Of a DNA stretch of 64,000 bases, positions 1 to 9,800 are shown one piece after another (the stretch's first letter is position 1; the number at the start of each line of letters is the position of its first letter). The notes beneath the pieces are model-generated. The model made no database searches, was not told the origin of the DNA, and worked only from the letters and a program-made list of their open reading frames with translations. A program made the position numbers and the translations under genes. Source of the DNA: Pseudoduganella plicata (GTDB lineage: Bacteria; Pseudomonadota; Gammaproteobacteria; Burkholderiales; Burkholderiaceae_D). The stretch spans positions 2,666,001-2,730,000 of the forward strand of contig NZ_CP038026.1 of NCBI RefSeq assembly GCF_004421005.1, in the 5' to 3' direction.

Positions 1-1256
1 GCCAGAGCTTCAGTATGGCTGGGATGCGTGAGTATTCGAATTCACGCAACGTATTGCCTTGGGAATTTGCGAAATTCGTACAGCTTACACGACCGAAGTT
101 TGCCCTGCTCGAGAACGTTACTGGCATTCTGAGACCCTTTCAAGTGGCTGGAAAGCAGGTTTTTGCATGGGTGGAGGTTGCTAAGGCATTCGCGCAAATC
201 GGCATGGATGGCGACGAGGCGGGAGTCGCGCAAGGCGGATACGTACCAGTTTGCTTGCATGTCAATGCAAAGAACGCTGGCGTGGCGCAGAACCGTACAA
301 GATTCATCATGCTCGCGTTCCGCCGGGACGTCTATGATTGCCTAGTTCGCCAAATGGGCGAAAGGGACCGCAATCTGTTGCATTCGTCGGAAAACTTCTT
401 CGCAAAGGTGAGGCAGGAACAGGACGTAACCAGGGAGGACCTCCCCTTGCATGACGCGGCAAAGGTTCCAACAGCATTTGACGGAACTTTCCTGGAGAGC
501 CTAGCGAAATACCGTTCCGCTCCTTCGGTCAAAGAGGCGATCGACGACCTTCACTCTCAAGAGCTAAGCCCATCCCCCTATGTCCTACGAATTAACGATC
601 TCCTTGGAAGAGTGGTGCAAGAACATCCTGGGACGTGCCTGGCGCGCGATCAGGTGGCTAATCACGACAAGCGAGTGCACCGTTTCGATGTCCAGGCACG
701 CTTCCGGATCTACCAAGTGCTTAGCAAGCTGGGCAAGTTCTCGCCCCACGCCGTCGCCGTTATTAAAATGCTTCGAGGAGAGCTGGACAGCCTGGAAGAC
801 GATACTTGGGAAAAAATCGCGAGTGAGCGCTTCTACCTGACTGCCGGGGCGCCGTTTTACAAGTGCCAGTCCAAGGACGTGTTCGAGGCATTCGTGATAG
901 CGCTTCGAACTGGCAAGCGATCGCAGCGAGCCCTCGTCGGCGACGATCCAGCGCCAGCGGCGCTATCTATACCTGACGACACGTGCCATTTCCTAGAGTC
1001 GCTGGACGGCCTTCGCACGCTAACAGTTCGGGAGATGGCAAGGATACAGTCGTTTCCCGACAACTTCGTCTTCCGGTCGAAAACAACGACGGGGGGGCAC
1101 AAACGTAAGTACGAGGTGCCGCAATACACTCAGGTAGGCAATGCCGTGCCCCCACTCCTCGGCCATGCGCTCGGCGAGATTATCCAAGCGCTCCTGCGGC
1201 AGTACAGTCAGGGATATGAAGGTGCCCGGGCAACCGTGTTGAAGAAAGCTGCGTAG
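1..1256 (+). CDS. DNA cytosine-C5 methyltransferase A (5'-truncated by window edge)
   Basis: This enzyme would transfer a methyl group from S-adenosylmethionine to C5 of cytosine in a specific DNA site. The reading frame is already open at base 1, where it encodes CQSFSMAG, the end of the catalytic PCQ motif (IV); the N-terminal SAM-binding part lies outside the window. Visible in order are ENV (motif VI, Glu codon near 111), GVAQNR (motif VIII, near 279-296), a variable target-recognition region, VREMARIQSFPDNF (motif IX, near 1027-1068) and TQVGNAVPP (motif X, near 1129-1155). The C-terminus closely parallels that of methyltransferase B downstream, including a shared TTGGH stretch, so the two are related. 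The family call is firm; the recognition site is unknown. It heads a same-strand cassette that ends with Vsr. Confidence 0.93.
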   Translation, partial: QSFSMAGMREYSNSRNVLPWEFAKFVQLTRPKFALLENVTGILRPFQVAGKQVFAWVEVAKAFAQIGMDGDEAGVAQGGYVPVCLHVNAKNAGVAQNRTRFIMLAFRRDVYDCLVRQMGERDRNLLHSSENFFAKVRQEQDVTREDLPLHDAAKVPTAFDGTFLESLAKYRSAPSVKEAIDDLHSQELSPSPYVLRINDLLGRVVQEHPGTCLARDQVANHDKRVHRFDVQARFRIYQVLSKLGKFSPHAVAVIKMLRGELDSLEDDTWEKIASERFYLTAGAPFYKCQSKDVFEAFVIALRTGKRSQRALVGDDPAPAALSIPDDTCHFLESLDGLRTLTVREMARIQSFPDNFVFRSKTTTGGHKRKYEVPQYTQVGNAVPPLLGHALGEIIQALLRQYSQGYEGARATVLKKAA

Positions 1257-1859
1257 CCGATTAGTCGCGTCCCAACGAGACGGAGAAAAAGGATCTGCCG
1301 CTGAGAGACAACACAGCCGTGCGGTGGCGGACATAGGCACCCCCTCATTAACGCGGGAACCCTCCCGATGAGGCAGGAGCCCTAGCAGTACCCAGAGGGT
1401 GCGCAAACGAGACAAACAGTTGATAGCGTCCAACCTGCTTAGCAGGAATCCTCCCGGGTAACTCGCCCCCGATCCATGGTCTCTATCAACTATTATTGCA
1501 TCATGGACAGGACGTTCTAGCTGTTTCTCCAATCAGAAGTAGCTTACAATGCTTGAGATCAATGCCGATGTCTGTATTTGTGCACTCGCCTGTATTTAAG
1601 ACCAGTGGCGAGATCGCTTCCCTGCAAAGGCAACGTAAAAGTCTACAATAGCTTGGAAAGCAAATCTAACTTTGCAACCTCTAGCCCACCGTTTACCTCC
1701 GCTTATAGCGCAACATGTATCAGTCGCGTGCGATAGCCTTGCGCGGCATGCACCCCCAGCTAGCGCGGAGCTGTTCTCGACTCCGACGCTTCATCCAGTG
1801 TGGGACGCGAGAGGGCAATCTAGACCTTGCTGGCTGTCAACACAGGAAGGCTAGTCAGC
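1257..1859. other. Intergenic region between the two methyltransferases
   Basis: About 600 bases hold no convincing gene on either strand. Short open frames here lack a ribosome site and family features. Two similar pieces sharing the pattern GGAAYCCTCCCG lie near 1359 and 1445. A TACAAT hexamer near 1645 could be a -10 box for methyltransferase B, but its -35 match is poor. The gap is unusual because the next four genes are almost contiguous; it may carry the promoter for methyltransferase B and the downstream genes. Confidence 0.4.
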
Positions 1860-3191
1860 ATGAACCGATATCGTTTCGTTGATCTCTTCGCGGGCTGCGG
1901 TGGGCTATCGCTCGGGCTTTCACTGGCGGGACTCAAAGGACTATTCGCTGTCGAGCGAGACGCGATGGCGTTCAAGACTTTTGCTGAAAACTTCCTTAGA
2001 GAAAAAGATGGTCCGGTGCCACCCTTCGCGTGGCCCACATGGCTTGCGAAGCGCGCTTGGCCTATTGACGAGCTTCTTGAAACCCATCATGCCCACATAT
2101 CCAAGCTTGCAGGACAAGTCGATGTGCTTGCAGGCGGCCCACCGTGCCAGGGCTTCAGCATGGCCGGGCGTCGCCTGGAGTCCGACCCGCGTAACCAGTT
2201 ATTCGAAAAGTACATCGAGTTCGTCCACGCAGTTAAGCCCAAAGCACTTATTCTGGAGAACGTGCCTGGCATGCGCATTGCGCACTCCCCCGACGAACGG
2301 GCGTGCGATAGCGGGGGCCAGGCGGTACAGTCGTACTACGACAAGCTGAAGCTCGGGCTCGAGGCAGCGGGATACGAAGTGCTCGGGCAGATATTGGATG
2401 CATCACAATATGGCGTCCCGCAGAAGCGTTCACGACTGATCGTGCTTGGGCTAGAAAAGAAGCTAGCCAGGCGCCTGCCCGGCGGCATCAAGCGCGTATT
2501 CTCCTTGCTAGAGGAGGGGCGCTTGGCACATCTAGCGGAGATGGGCCTTCCAGCCCACAGGGCAATTTCTGCTAGCGATGCAATATCAGATTTGCGCTCC
2601 GACGGCGCCATTCGCCAACCGTGCATCGATCCGGAATCGCGGGGTCCGTTTGAGGAAATTAGATATGCTGGGCCGAAGACTGCCTACCAGCGCTTGATGC
2701 ACCTCGATTGCACTGACAACGCCATGAACAGCATGCGGCTGGCGCGCCATGGCACCGAAATCCGTGAGCGATTTGCAATGATCCTGGCTGAGTGTAGGCG
2801 CGGTGTCCGCATGGACAGTGCAAGCCTCGCACGCCATGGGCTGAAAAAGCAACGAATTCATCCGATGGCTCCCAACGAACCGGCGCCGACGATAACGACG
2901 TTACCGGACGACGTACTCCACTATGCGGAACCTAGGATCCTCACTGTGCGGGAATGCGCCCGGTTGCAAGGTTTTCCCGACTGGTTCCGGTTCCGCGGAA
3001 AGTTCACGACCGGGGGCCACCTAAGAACCAAGGAATGTCCGCGTTACACGCAGGTAGGCAATGCAGTACCTCCGCCTCTCGGAAGAATGATCGGCCTCGC
3101 CATCGTGTCGGCTATTCGCGAAGCATCCACTGGGAAGGCACAATCGCCGCCAAGTTTTGCACTAATACAACAGCGTATTTCGATAGCATGA
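1860..3191 (+). CDS. DNA cytosine-C5 methyltransferase B
   Basis: This is a complete 443-aa m5C methyltransferase. Motif I is FVDLFAGCGG (residues 6-15). The catalytic GGPPCQGFS spans residues 92-100 with Cys96. ENVPG follows with Glu133, then YGVPQKRSR (motif VIII), a target-recognition region, RECARLQGFPDWF (IX) and YTQVGNAVPP (X). The ATG at 1860 was chosen because AGGAAGG lies about nine bases upstream and motif I then starts at a normal distance. The longer in-frame start at 1827 has no Shine-Dalgarno support. Fourteen bases separate its stop from the GTG of the ATPase gene, so it is probably co-transcribed with the restriction-like genes. Two related methyltransferases together could modify two sites, or the two strands of one asymmetric site; this is inference. 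Confidence 0.95.
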   Translation: MNRYRFVDLFAGCGGLSLGLSLAGLKGLFAVERDAMAFKTFAENFLREKDGPVPPFAWPTWLAKRAWPIDELLETHHAHISKLAGQVDVLAGGPPCQGFSMAGRRLESDPRNQLFEKYIEFVHAVKPKALILENVPGMRIAHSPDERACDSGGQAVQSYYDKLKLGLEAAGYEVLGQILDASQYGVPQKRSRLIVLGLEKKLARRLPGGIKRVFSLLEEGRLAHLAEMGLPAHRAISASDAISDLRSDGAIRQPCIDPESRGPFEEIRYAGPKTAYQRLMHLDCTDNAMNSMRLARHGTEIRERFAMILAECRRGVRMDSASLARHGLKKQRIHPMAPNEPAPTITTLPDDVLHYAEPRILTVRECARLQGFPDWFRFRGKFTTGGHLRTKECPRYTQVGNAVPPPLGRMIGLAIVSAIREASTGKAQSPPSFALIQQRISIA

Positions 3192-3204
3192 CAGGAGCCA
3201 GCTG

Positions 3205-5337
3205 GTGGAACATGAACAGATAGGTAGCACAAGGTTTCCGGGGGAACTGATCGAATGGGCCGGTAACCATTCCGGCGGGGTCAAACGGCTATTCGACGAA
3301 CTCAGCGGCCGGCCCGGCAGGGAACTTCTCCGGACTCGACTTATAACCAAGCTCGAAACATGGGCGGATGAGATCGCATCAGCGTCTTCCGGGACCCCCC
3401 GCATCCTTTTGCTAGTAGGCGGTCCAGGGAATGGAAAGACGGAGGCGGTCGAGCACACAATCAAGTACCTCGACGAGGTTTTAGGAGCCTCGGGCGCCCT
3501 CGTGGCGAGGATCGCACTGGATTTCCATCCGCCGGCGGGCCAGCCTGTCCCGCGAAGAGTACGCGTGAACTTGGACCACTTCCTTTCAAGTCGTACACTG
3601 GATCTGGACATCGTGCAGGATGCGACTGTCACCGCCAGTGGGGAAGGGAAGACTGCTCCGCAGCTCCTGCTCGATGAACTGTCCAGTATGCTCGATCCCA
3701 CCTCCACATCACTATACCTTTGCTGTGTGAATAGAGGGGTGCTCGACGACGCCCTTATCCTGGCATTGGAAAGACGCCAGATCCAGGAGCAATTGCTCCT
3801 GGAAGACATAACTCGTGCCGTTGGCCTCTCCTCAGACGCGCCTTCGTGCTGGCCACTAGCGGGCCACAATGAGGTCGCCATTTGGCCGATGGACGCGGAA
3901 TCCTTGCTTGTTGCACCAGCTCCAGGTGTACCATCGCCCGCTGAAGCGTTAGTCCGGCACGCCACTAACTCGGCAGATTGGCCAGCTCTGGGCGAATGCC
4001 CGGCTGGAACGTCCTGCCCGTTCTGCCAAAGCCAGACCTTGCTTGATCGGCATGAGGAGCGCACGGCCCTACTGCAAATTTTACGTTGGCATGAGCTTGG
4101 AAGCGGCAAGCGATGGAGTTTCCGGGATTTGTTCTCCCTGATGTCCTACCTTCTGGCAGGACAGTACCATGCATCCTCGAATCAACTGGCGACGCCGTGC
4201 GAGTGGGCCGCGGGATTGCGACGTCTTGACGAGGCTGGGCGCCTAGCGAAGCGACCGCATCGCGAACAACTGACTGCACTATTCTACCTTGCTACTTCGG
4301 GTTACCAGCATGCGTTATTCCACCAGTGGGATCACCTTGCTGCTGCCTCGCTGGGCCAAGACCTCAAGGATCTGGCCATCGGAGAGCTCGACCAAGGTGT
4401 CGGCAATACCTTGCGAGGTATGCAGTACTTTCTACAAGACCGAAGGAAACCTTACTTACCAGCCACGATCACGGCATCCCTAGCGGGCCTCTCCGCGTCC
4501 ATGGACCCGGCGCTCGCGAGTCCCGATTTCGAGGTGCATGTTAGCGGTCGGAGCAAAGCATTCCTATGGGACATTGATTCGAGATTCAGCCGGTCACTAG
4601 CAGACGGGATCGAATTCATGCGCCGGCGGCAGGCACTGTCTTCTAACGAGCTCGAGCTCCTGAGTCGCCTTGCTACTGCCGACAAGTTCCTTTCCCTTCC
4701 AGAGGCGCGACGCAAAAGGCCGGGCACCGCAGGACGTGTCCAGAGGACGCTGCGCGATTTCGCCTGCCGTCTAGTCAGGCGCAGTATCTGCACTCGTTCA
4801 GCGGTTGTCGCGGACGCGGCAACCCTGCGCAACTTCCAGCTCGTCGTCGAGGAGGATCACGGAAAACGTATTTACGAGGTTGGCCAGCAAGTGAAGAAGC
4901 TATTGAACAATAGCCATGGATTTGAAGTCTCGCTAACCACCACGTTCGGGCAACCGCTACCACCGCGGCAAAGGCAAGCGATACTTGTGGTGCAACCGCA
5001 ACCAGTTAGCCCGATTCCATCGCCCAGCGCTGGACGTCCACCAGCACCCATCCGCTTCTTGCGTGTCGGCCAGGGCCGTTCGGCCCAGCCCATCGCCCTG
5101 ACCTACGACCTCTTCAAGGCAGTGGAGGAACTAGAACGCGGGTTGTCGATGGCGTCGCTACCGCGGACCGTAGTAGCGATGCTCGATGCAACCCGCGCCA
5201 AGCTGGCCGGCCCTATTGTCCGCGACAGGAATGCCTTGGAAGACGCCCGGATTACTCTTGGTGGCGACGGTGCCTATATTGGCCAGTCGTGGGATGGCTT
5301 CGTCGTATTGGAAAGGAACAGCAACGATGAGTCTTGA
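3205..5337 (+). CDS. P-loop ATPase with Cys cluster, DptF-like
   Basis: This 710-aa protein has a clear Walker A, GGPGNGKT, at residues 72-79 after a beta strand (ILLLV). A possible acidic Walker-B-like LLLDEL sits at 154-159 and a CCVNRG stretch follows. A Cys cluster, CPAGTSCPFC (Cys265, Cys271, Cys274), may bind zinc and precedes a conserved-looking FRDLFSLMSYLL segment. An ATPase of this size with the VNRG and CPFC features, placed first in a three-gene set, resembles DptF of phosphorothioation-dependent restriction. That match is from memory of the family, not a search. The start is GTG at 3205 with AGGAG seven bases upstream. It overlaps the next gene by 11 bases. The likely role is the ATP-driven regulatory or sensing component of the cassette. 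Confidence 0.72.
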   Translation: MEHEQIGSTRFPGELIEWAGNHSGGVKRLFDELSGRPGRELLRTRLITKLETWADEIASASSGTPRILLLVGGPGNGKTEAVEHTIKYLDEVLGASGALVARIALDFHPPAGQPVPRRVRVNLDHFLSSRTLDLDIVQDATVTASGEGKTAPQLLLDELSSMLDPTSTSLYLCCVNRGVLDDALILALERRQIQEQLLLEDITRAVGLSSDAPSCWPLAGHNEVAIWPMDAESLLVAPAPGVPSPAEALVRHATNSADWPALGECPAGTSCPFCQSQTLLDRHEERTALLQILRWHELGSGKRWSFRDLFSLMSYLLAGQYHASSNQLATPCEWAAGLRRLDEAGRLAKRPHREQLTALFYLATSGYQHALFHQWDHLAAASLGQDLKDLAIGELDQGVGNTLRGMQYFLQDRRKPYLPATITASLAGLSASMDPALASPDFEVHVSGRSKAFLWDIDSRFSRSLADGIEFMRRRQALSSNELELLSRLATADKFLSLPEARRKRPGTAGRVQRTLRDFACRLVRRSICTRSAVVADAATLRNFQLVVEEDHGKRIYEVGQQVKKLLNNSHGFEVSLTTTFGQPLPPRQRQAILVVQPQPVSPIPSPSAGRPPAPIRFLRVGQGRSAQPIALTYDLFKAVEELERGLSMASLPRTVVAMLDATRAKLAGPIVRDRNALEDARITLGGDGAYIGQSWDGFVVLERNSNDES

Positions 5338-6841
5338 TGACTTCCTACGAGCGCCATGGCAAAACTCCCATGAGTTGTACAAGGACTCTGCCCTAGCGAT
5401 GAGCCCGGCGCCGGAATATGCTAGCTCAGAGGTACTCCTTGCTTCGCTATACCGCACCATCGGGTTCGCAAGCGCTACCGAAGGTAGCATCCCCCAGGCC
5501 GGGCGAGACCTCGACAAGAAGATCCAACAACTCAAGGAGAAGCGCTCTCCAGCGGCAGAAGGAGCTACCGCAGATGCAGGCACTTGGCATGGCATGCTTC
5601 ATGGCATACTCGAAAGCCCAAAGCTAAGGAACCAGTCCACGAAACGTTTCCTCCAAGTTACTCCGCTCGTGCCTGGGACATCGCTCTTCTCTGGCTCCGC
5701 GCGCAATGCGGGAAATCCATGGCCGGCAGGAAGTCTGGTGCGACGCATGGTATCGCTGGGTTCCGAAGACGGGCACGCCGCCGATGGGCTGTGGCAAGAC
5801 CTCTTCTCCGCGCTGGGCGTTGGCGACGATGATGACGTTTTTGCCCGCTGGCTGGAAGGCGAGACTGGCGCATGGGTTCCTGGCAAGCATTGGCAGCTCA
5901 ACCCTATCCCGGCTGGAGAGGCAAGACTGGATGCTGATGATCTTAGAAGTGTCCAGTTCCTGCCTTCTCGGCAGCTTACAAAGGACCTACGAGCGATCAT
6001 CTTAGCCAAGGATGCAATGACTCGCCGCCAATGGACGAGCCTGCTGGAAGCGGTCCTGCGGCTGGCCAGTGTTTCCCACGTAACGTGGCTATGCGACGTT
6101 CAGGCCCGGATTTGGCAGTCCCTCTCTGATGCGCTTGACTCAAAAGGGCCGATGGGGCCCGCTGAGGCACGTAGGGCTATATTTCCTGGCAGTCCCCAAT
6201 ACATGGCCTACGGTTCGAAGGCGCAACCGAGCCTCAAAGATGGTTTCTCGGGCTATCTTGGAGCACGGTTGGGTATCAACACGGTCCTGTGGTCTCTAGA
6301 GAAGGCAGGCGCGCCCTACGTAGGAGACATATCGTCCAGCCAGGGCGTTGCAGGGCTATGCCAGCACGTCAGGTACAACCACGATCAGTTGTCTGCACTC
6401 GGAACCAAGCGAGCCTTTTTAGACGTTCGGGAGCGCGAGGCTCGCGCGATGAACTGCAAAAAGGGAATCGGAGCAAACCTTGTCGAATTTGCACGACACG
6501 TACTAGGCCAGCGGGATACCGCCGAACCCCTCTTGCGGGGTTACGATCAAGGTTACGTACTCAAGAAAAAGAGTGCCGGCAACTCCGCCCCCTGGATAGT
6601 TTCCCTCGGCCCAGTTGCGGTACTAGCTCTGGTACATTGCGCATTAGCCGGGTTATCTGGACCGCGCTCAATCCATCGCCTAGGACAGCACCTCGCTTCG
6701 TATGGCATCGCGATTGACCGCCACGACATCGGAGGGAACGACCTCGGCCACCAGCTCCGTATGCTAGGACTTGTGCTTGACAGCCCAGATGCCGAAAGCG
6801 GCATGCTACTGCTCCCCCCATTCAAATCGAATATCAAATGA
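5327..6841 (+). CDS. Unknown 504-aa protein, DptG-position subunit
   Basis: I do not recognise a catalytic motif here. The protein is soluble-looking, without signal peptide or membrane segments. The C-terminal 100 residues look like a compact helical or winged-helix module: WIVSLGPVAVLALVH, then a basic/aromatic helix and DSPDAESGMLLLPPF. The ATG at 5327 was chosen because it overlaps the ATPase stop (5335-5337) and an AGGAAC-like site lies about ten bases upstream; earlier in-frame starts would sit deep inside the ATPase gene. Its own stop overlaps the start of the 1847-aa gene (ATGA), which implies translational coupling and fixed stoichiometry. By order and size it sits where DptG sits in DptFGH modules. 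A bridging or DNA-binding role is a guess. Confidence 0.6.
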   Translation: MSLDDFLRAPWQNSHELYKDSALAMSPAPEYASSEVLLASLYRTIGFASATEGSIPQAGRDLDKKIQQLKEKRSPAAEGATADAGTWHGMLHGILESPKLRNQSTKRFLQVTPLVPGTSLFSGSARNAGNPWPAGSLVRRMVSLGSEDGHAADGLWQDLFSALGVGDDDDVFARWLEGETGAWVPGKHWQLNPIPAGEARLDADDLRSVQFLPSRQLTKDLRAIILAKDAMTRRQWTSLLEAVLRLASVSHVTWLCDVQARIWQSLSDALDSKGPMGPAEARRAIFPGSPQYMAYGSKAQPSLKDGFSGYLGARLGINTVLWSLEKAGAPYVGDISSSQGVAGLCQHVRYNHDQLSALGTKRAFLDVREREARAMNCKKGIGANLVEFARHVLGQRDTAEPLLRGYDQGYVLKKKSAGNSAPWIVSLGPVAVLALVHCALAGLSGPRSIHRLGQHLASYGIAIDRHDIGGNDLGHQLRMLGLVLDSPDAESGMLLLPPFKSNIK

Positions 6842-9800
6842 ATAGACTCGTCCATGCACTCGCCAATATCGTCCGGACCAAGGTACTGGATGCTACGCAA
6901 GGCCGAACCGGCGGAAAGCTGGAGTCTCGCTTTATTTTCCACGGCCCTCCCCTGGAGCTGCTCGAGGGTGTTTTCCAGGAGCTTGCAAAGGATGGGGGAA
7001 TTCATGTCGAGCGTGCAGACCACTCCGCGCCAACACTAATTCCGGTACTCCTCCAGCTACCTGCAGACAAAATGGCAGGACCAAACCCTGGGATAGGATT
7101 TTCGGGCAAGTGCGACGAGGGTCACTTGCTCGACATTCGGAACGATCCAGTCAATCCAAGCTTCTTAGCCCTGGTGCCGCCAGGGCAACACAACAACAGG
7201 TCGGTTACCTCAACCACGGACGAATTCGGGATCAGCCCCGCCTCCAACAGGGTGTACGCAGACTTCGAAGCCTGGTGGGACGACGGATTCATGCAAGATC
7301 TCTTGGACAAGGGCTTGCAGGCGGCCGGACTCGGCGACGAGCTGAGTAATGCAAGGCTATTCGCTCGTCGCGCCGCTGAAGCAGTCGACGAGATGGATGC
7401 ACACAAGGGTACGCGCATGGCTGCATGGCGCCTTGTATCTCGCATCTTCTCAATCCCTGACGCGTCGGATGACCTAACGCCCAGCAGCGCACTCGCCTTA
7501 GCATGTGGTGTACCTCCGTTGAGTGGAGGCGGAATATCTAAAATTCAACTCGACATCCTAGGTAGCGTTGCCGAGGAGCTGGCCGACGGCTTCCGCACTG
7601 GGATCGAGCGGATTGCTAGTGCGGCGCCGGAGCCGGACAAAGATGCGCTCTGCGGCTTTCTCGCGCACATCCAGGCAACCTGTGATGTGCCAACGGCGTT
7701 CGAGCGGGCTACGCAGGCGTTCTACCTCCCATCTGGCGCCAGCGTGCTTGAGGCTGCACCCTCATGGTGGTCGTACCTCGACACCGATCGCTGGGCCGGA
7801 CTACTGTCCGAAGGAGCCGGGGATGAAGATGCGGAGGGCGAACTTTCCATCGTGTGCAAGAACGGCATTATCCCGGCGAGCCGCGGAATACCCGCGATCG
7901 TGCATGGCGAGGTCGAGCTCTCGATTGCAATTAGCGACCTTGCTAGGACAGGACAGGTACAGGCGACGCTGCTTGGCGGTTCGTATGGAAAGCTCGGCAA
8001 GTCGGTCACGATCGATGGCGCGATGCAGGCACAAGAGGCCGATGACCCACCGAAGGGCATACACAAGTCGCCCATCACATACAAGGTACAGTCCGGCTCG
8101 CGTAGGCCCGCTACCGTGAAGGTAATTTCCTTGGCCGCGTGGACACCTGGGATCGTCGTTACCTCGAGAATGGCTACCAAGCTGTCGCCTCCGAGGAAGC
8201 CCCGCAAGGCCAGTGCTGGAAGCGATTGGGAGTCCACGTTGTCGCTGCCTGGCTCAGGCAGGTACGAGCTCCTTCTGCTGGCGTCGGAGGGTATCGAGAT
8301 CGTAGAAGCTGCTTGCATCGGCGACGATGCCACAGAGGTGCTCGATGAGGCACGCACTTCCCTTCCTGTGCATACCATTCGCGACGGAGAGTATCAGGTC
8401 GAGATCGAAGCCGAGGGAAAATACCAACTCGACGTGACGTTCCGGCGGCTAGGAGTCAAATGCATCGAAACCTGCATGGTATTGATCACTTGCGAGGAAA
8501 CGCGCGAGGAAGGTTGCCGTAGCGAGTTCGAACGGCTCATCAGGCAAAACCGCCAGCACCTCGATAGGCTCGATGGCAAGTCCATTGTCCAGCTCGACCG
8601 CAACGCTCGCGTATCCAGCCTGCAGTCGTGGCTGCTTGATGAACGACATATCGAAAAGTCGTTCATACCGATCGTCCTCTCCGATGACTACGCAGGCGTA
8701 TGGGCACCTCCCGACTGGACAGGGGAAAATGGCCCTATCTTGTCCAACGCTCGCTTCCTACACGACCCTAGGCCCAGCGCATCTCGCTTCTGCCCACCAC
8801 GAGGTTTTGTCGAGGCAAGGAAAGCAATCGCTGCAAGGATTAGGTCAAGCACTGAAGACGAGCTAGGGCTCGTGGAATCGTCACCGCTCGGTAAATGGCT
8901 TGCCGTCGACTTGGATTTCCGCGCAATCGTAGAGACATACCTCGACGCCTATGCTAGCTGGCTCGAGTCTGACCGCGATGTCGCATGCTGGGTGGATTCC
9001 ATCGCCGTATGCGGGCGAGAAGCCGGCGGCAGAACGCTAGCCCGGATACCCGATGCCATCATTTTATCGCCACTACATCCGTTACGTTTTGCCTGGCACT
9101 GCCTCGCCCAGCAAGTCCTCCAAGACGCAGTGGACGGGAGTGGCGATACGCCCTGTCCGGCTGCGAGCATCCTGGATCCGGACTGTATTCCCGATATCCT
9201 GACCATGTCGTTACAGTCGCCGGGAGCATCACAAGGGATCGACCGTGCAGATTTTCTTTCGGTAGAGTGCAACTCGGATTACTGGTCTGTGCTGTGGAAT
9301 GGTGCCCGCCTTGCCGCTATCCCGTCCAGGTCGCAACAGGCACCTTTCGATGGGATGTTCGGCCTGAAGGTAGGCGGGATATCAAGCGGCTTCAGCCCTG
9401 CTCAGGTCGGCCGTGCACTCGAGGACGTAAGCGACCTCCTTGCTGCCAAGTCAGTATTAAGTTTAGTTATCACGGGCGGAGGGGGCACGACCGACGCTTG
9501 TAACGAGGGATTGGCCACTTGGTGCACGCGGCGCTTCGGAAGTGACGACAAGACCGCGCCTCGGCAAGCAGTGGGGCCGAGAATGATCGACGTGTATGAC
9601 ACCCGGCCACCCGCGCTGCGTCCCGACCAGGCTACGATCGCAAACCTTTCTGAGGATACCGAAAACCACGTACGTTGGTTCGAGAAGCGTCCTCCAGGAA
9701 CGAGACCAGACCTTGGCATCATTGCCCAGCTTGACTCAACACAGCCAGAAGCGGTCGAGGTAGGGATGCGTTCGCCACTCGGGCTGGGGGGTCTTATCCG

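Noticed and set aside
1020..1532. 170-codon minus-strand frame overlapping the end of methyltransferase A
   Set aside because: Overlaps motifs IX and X of a certain gene, with no ribosome site or recognisable domain.
1672..1854. 60-codon frame before methyltransferase B
   Set aside because: Starts at TTG without a ribosome site; no motif; overlaps the true Shine-Dalgarno of methyltransferase B.
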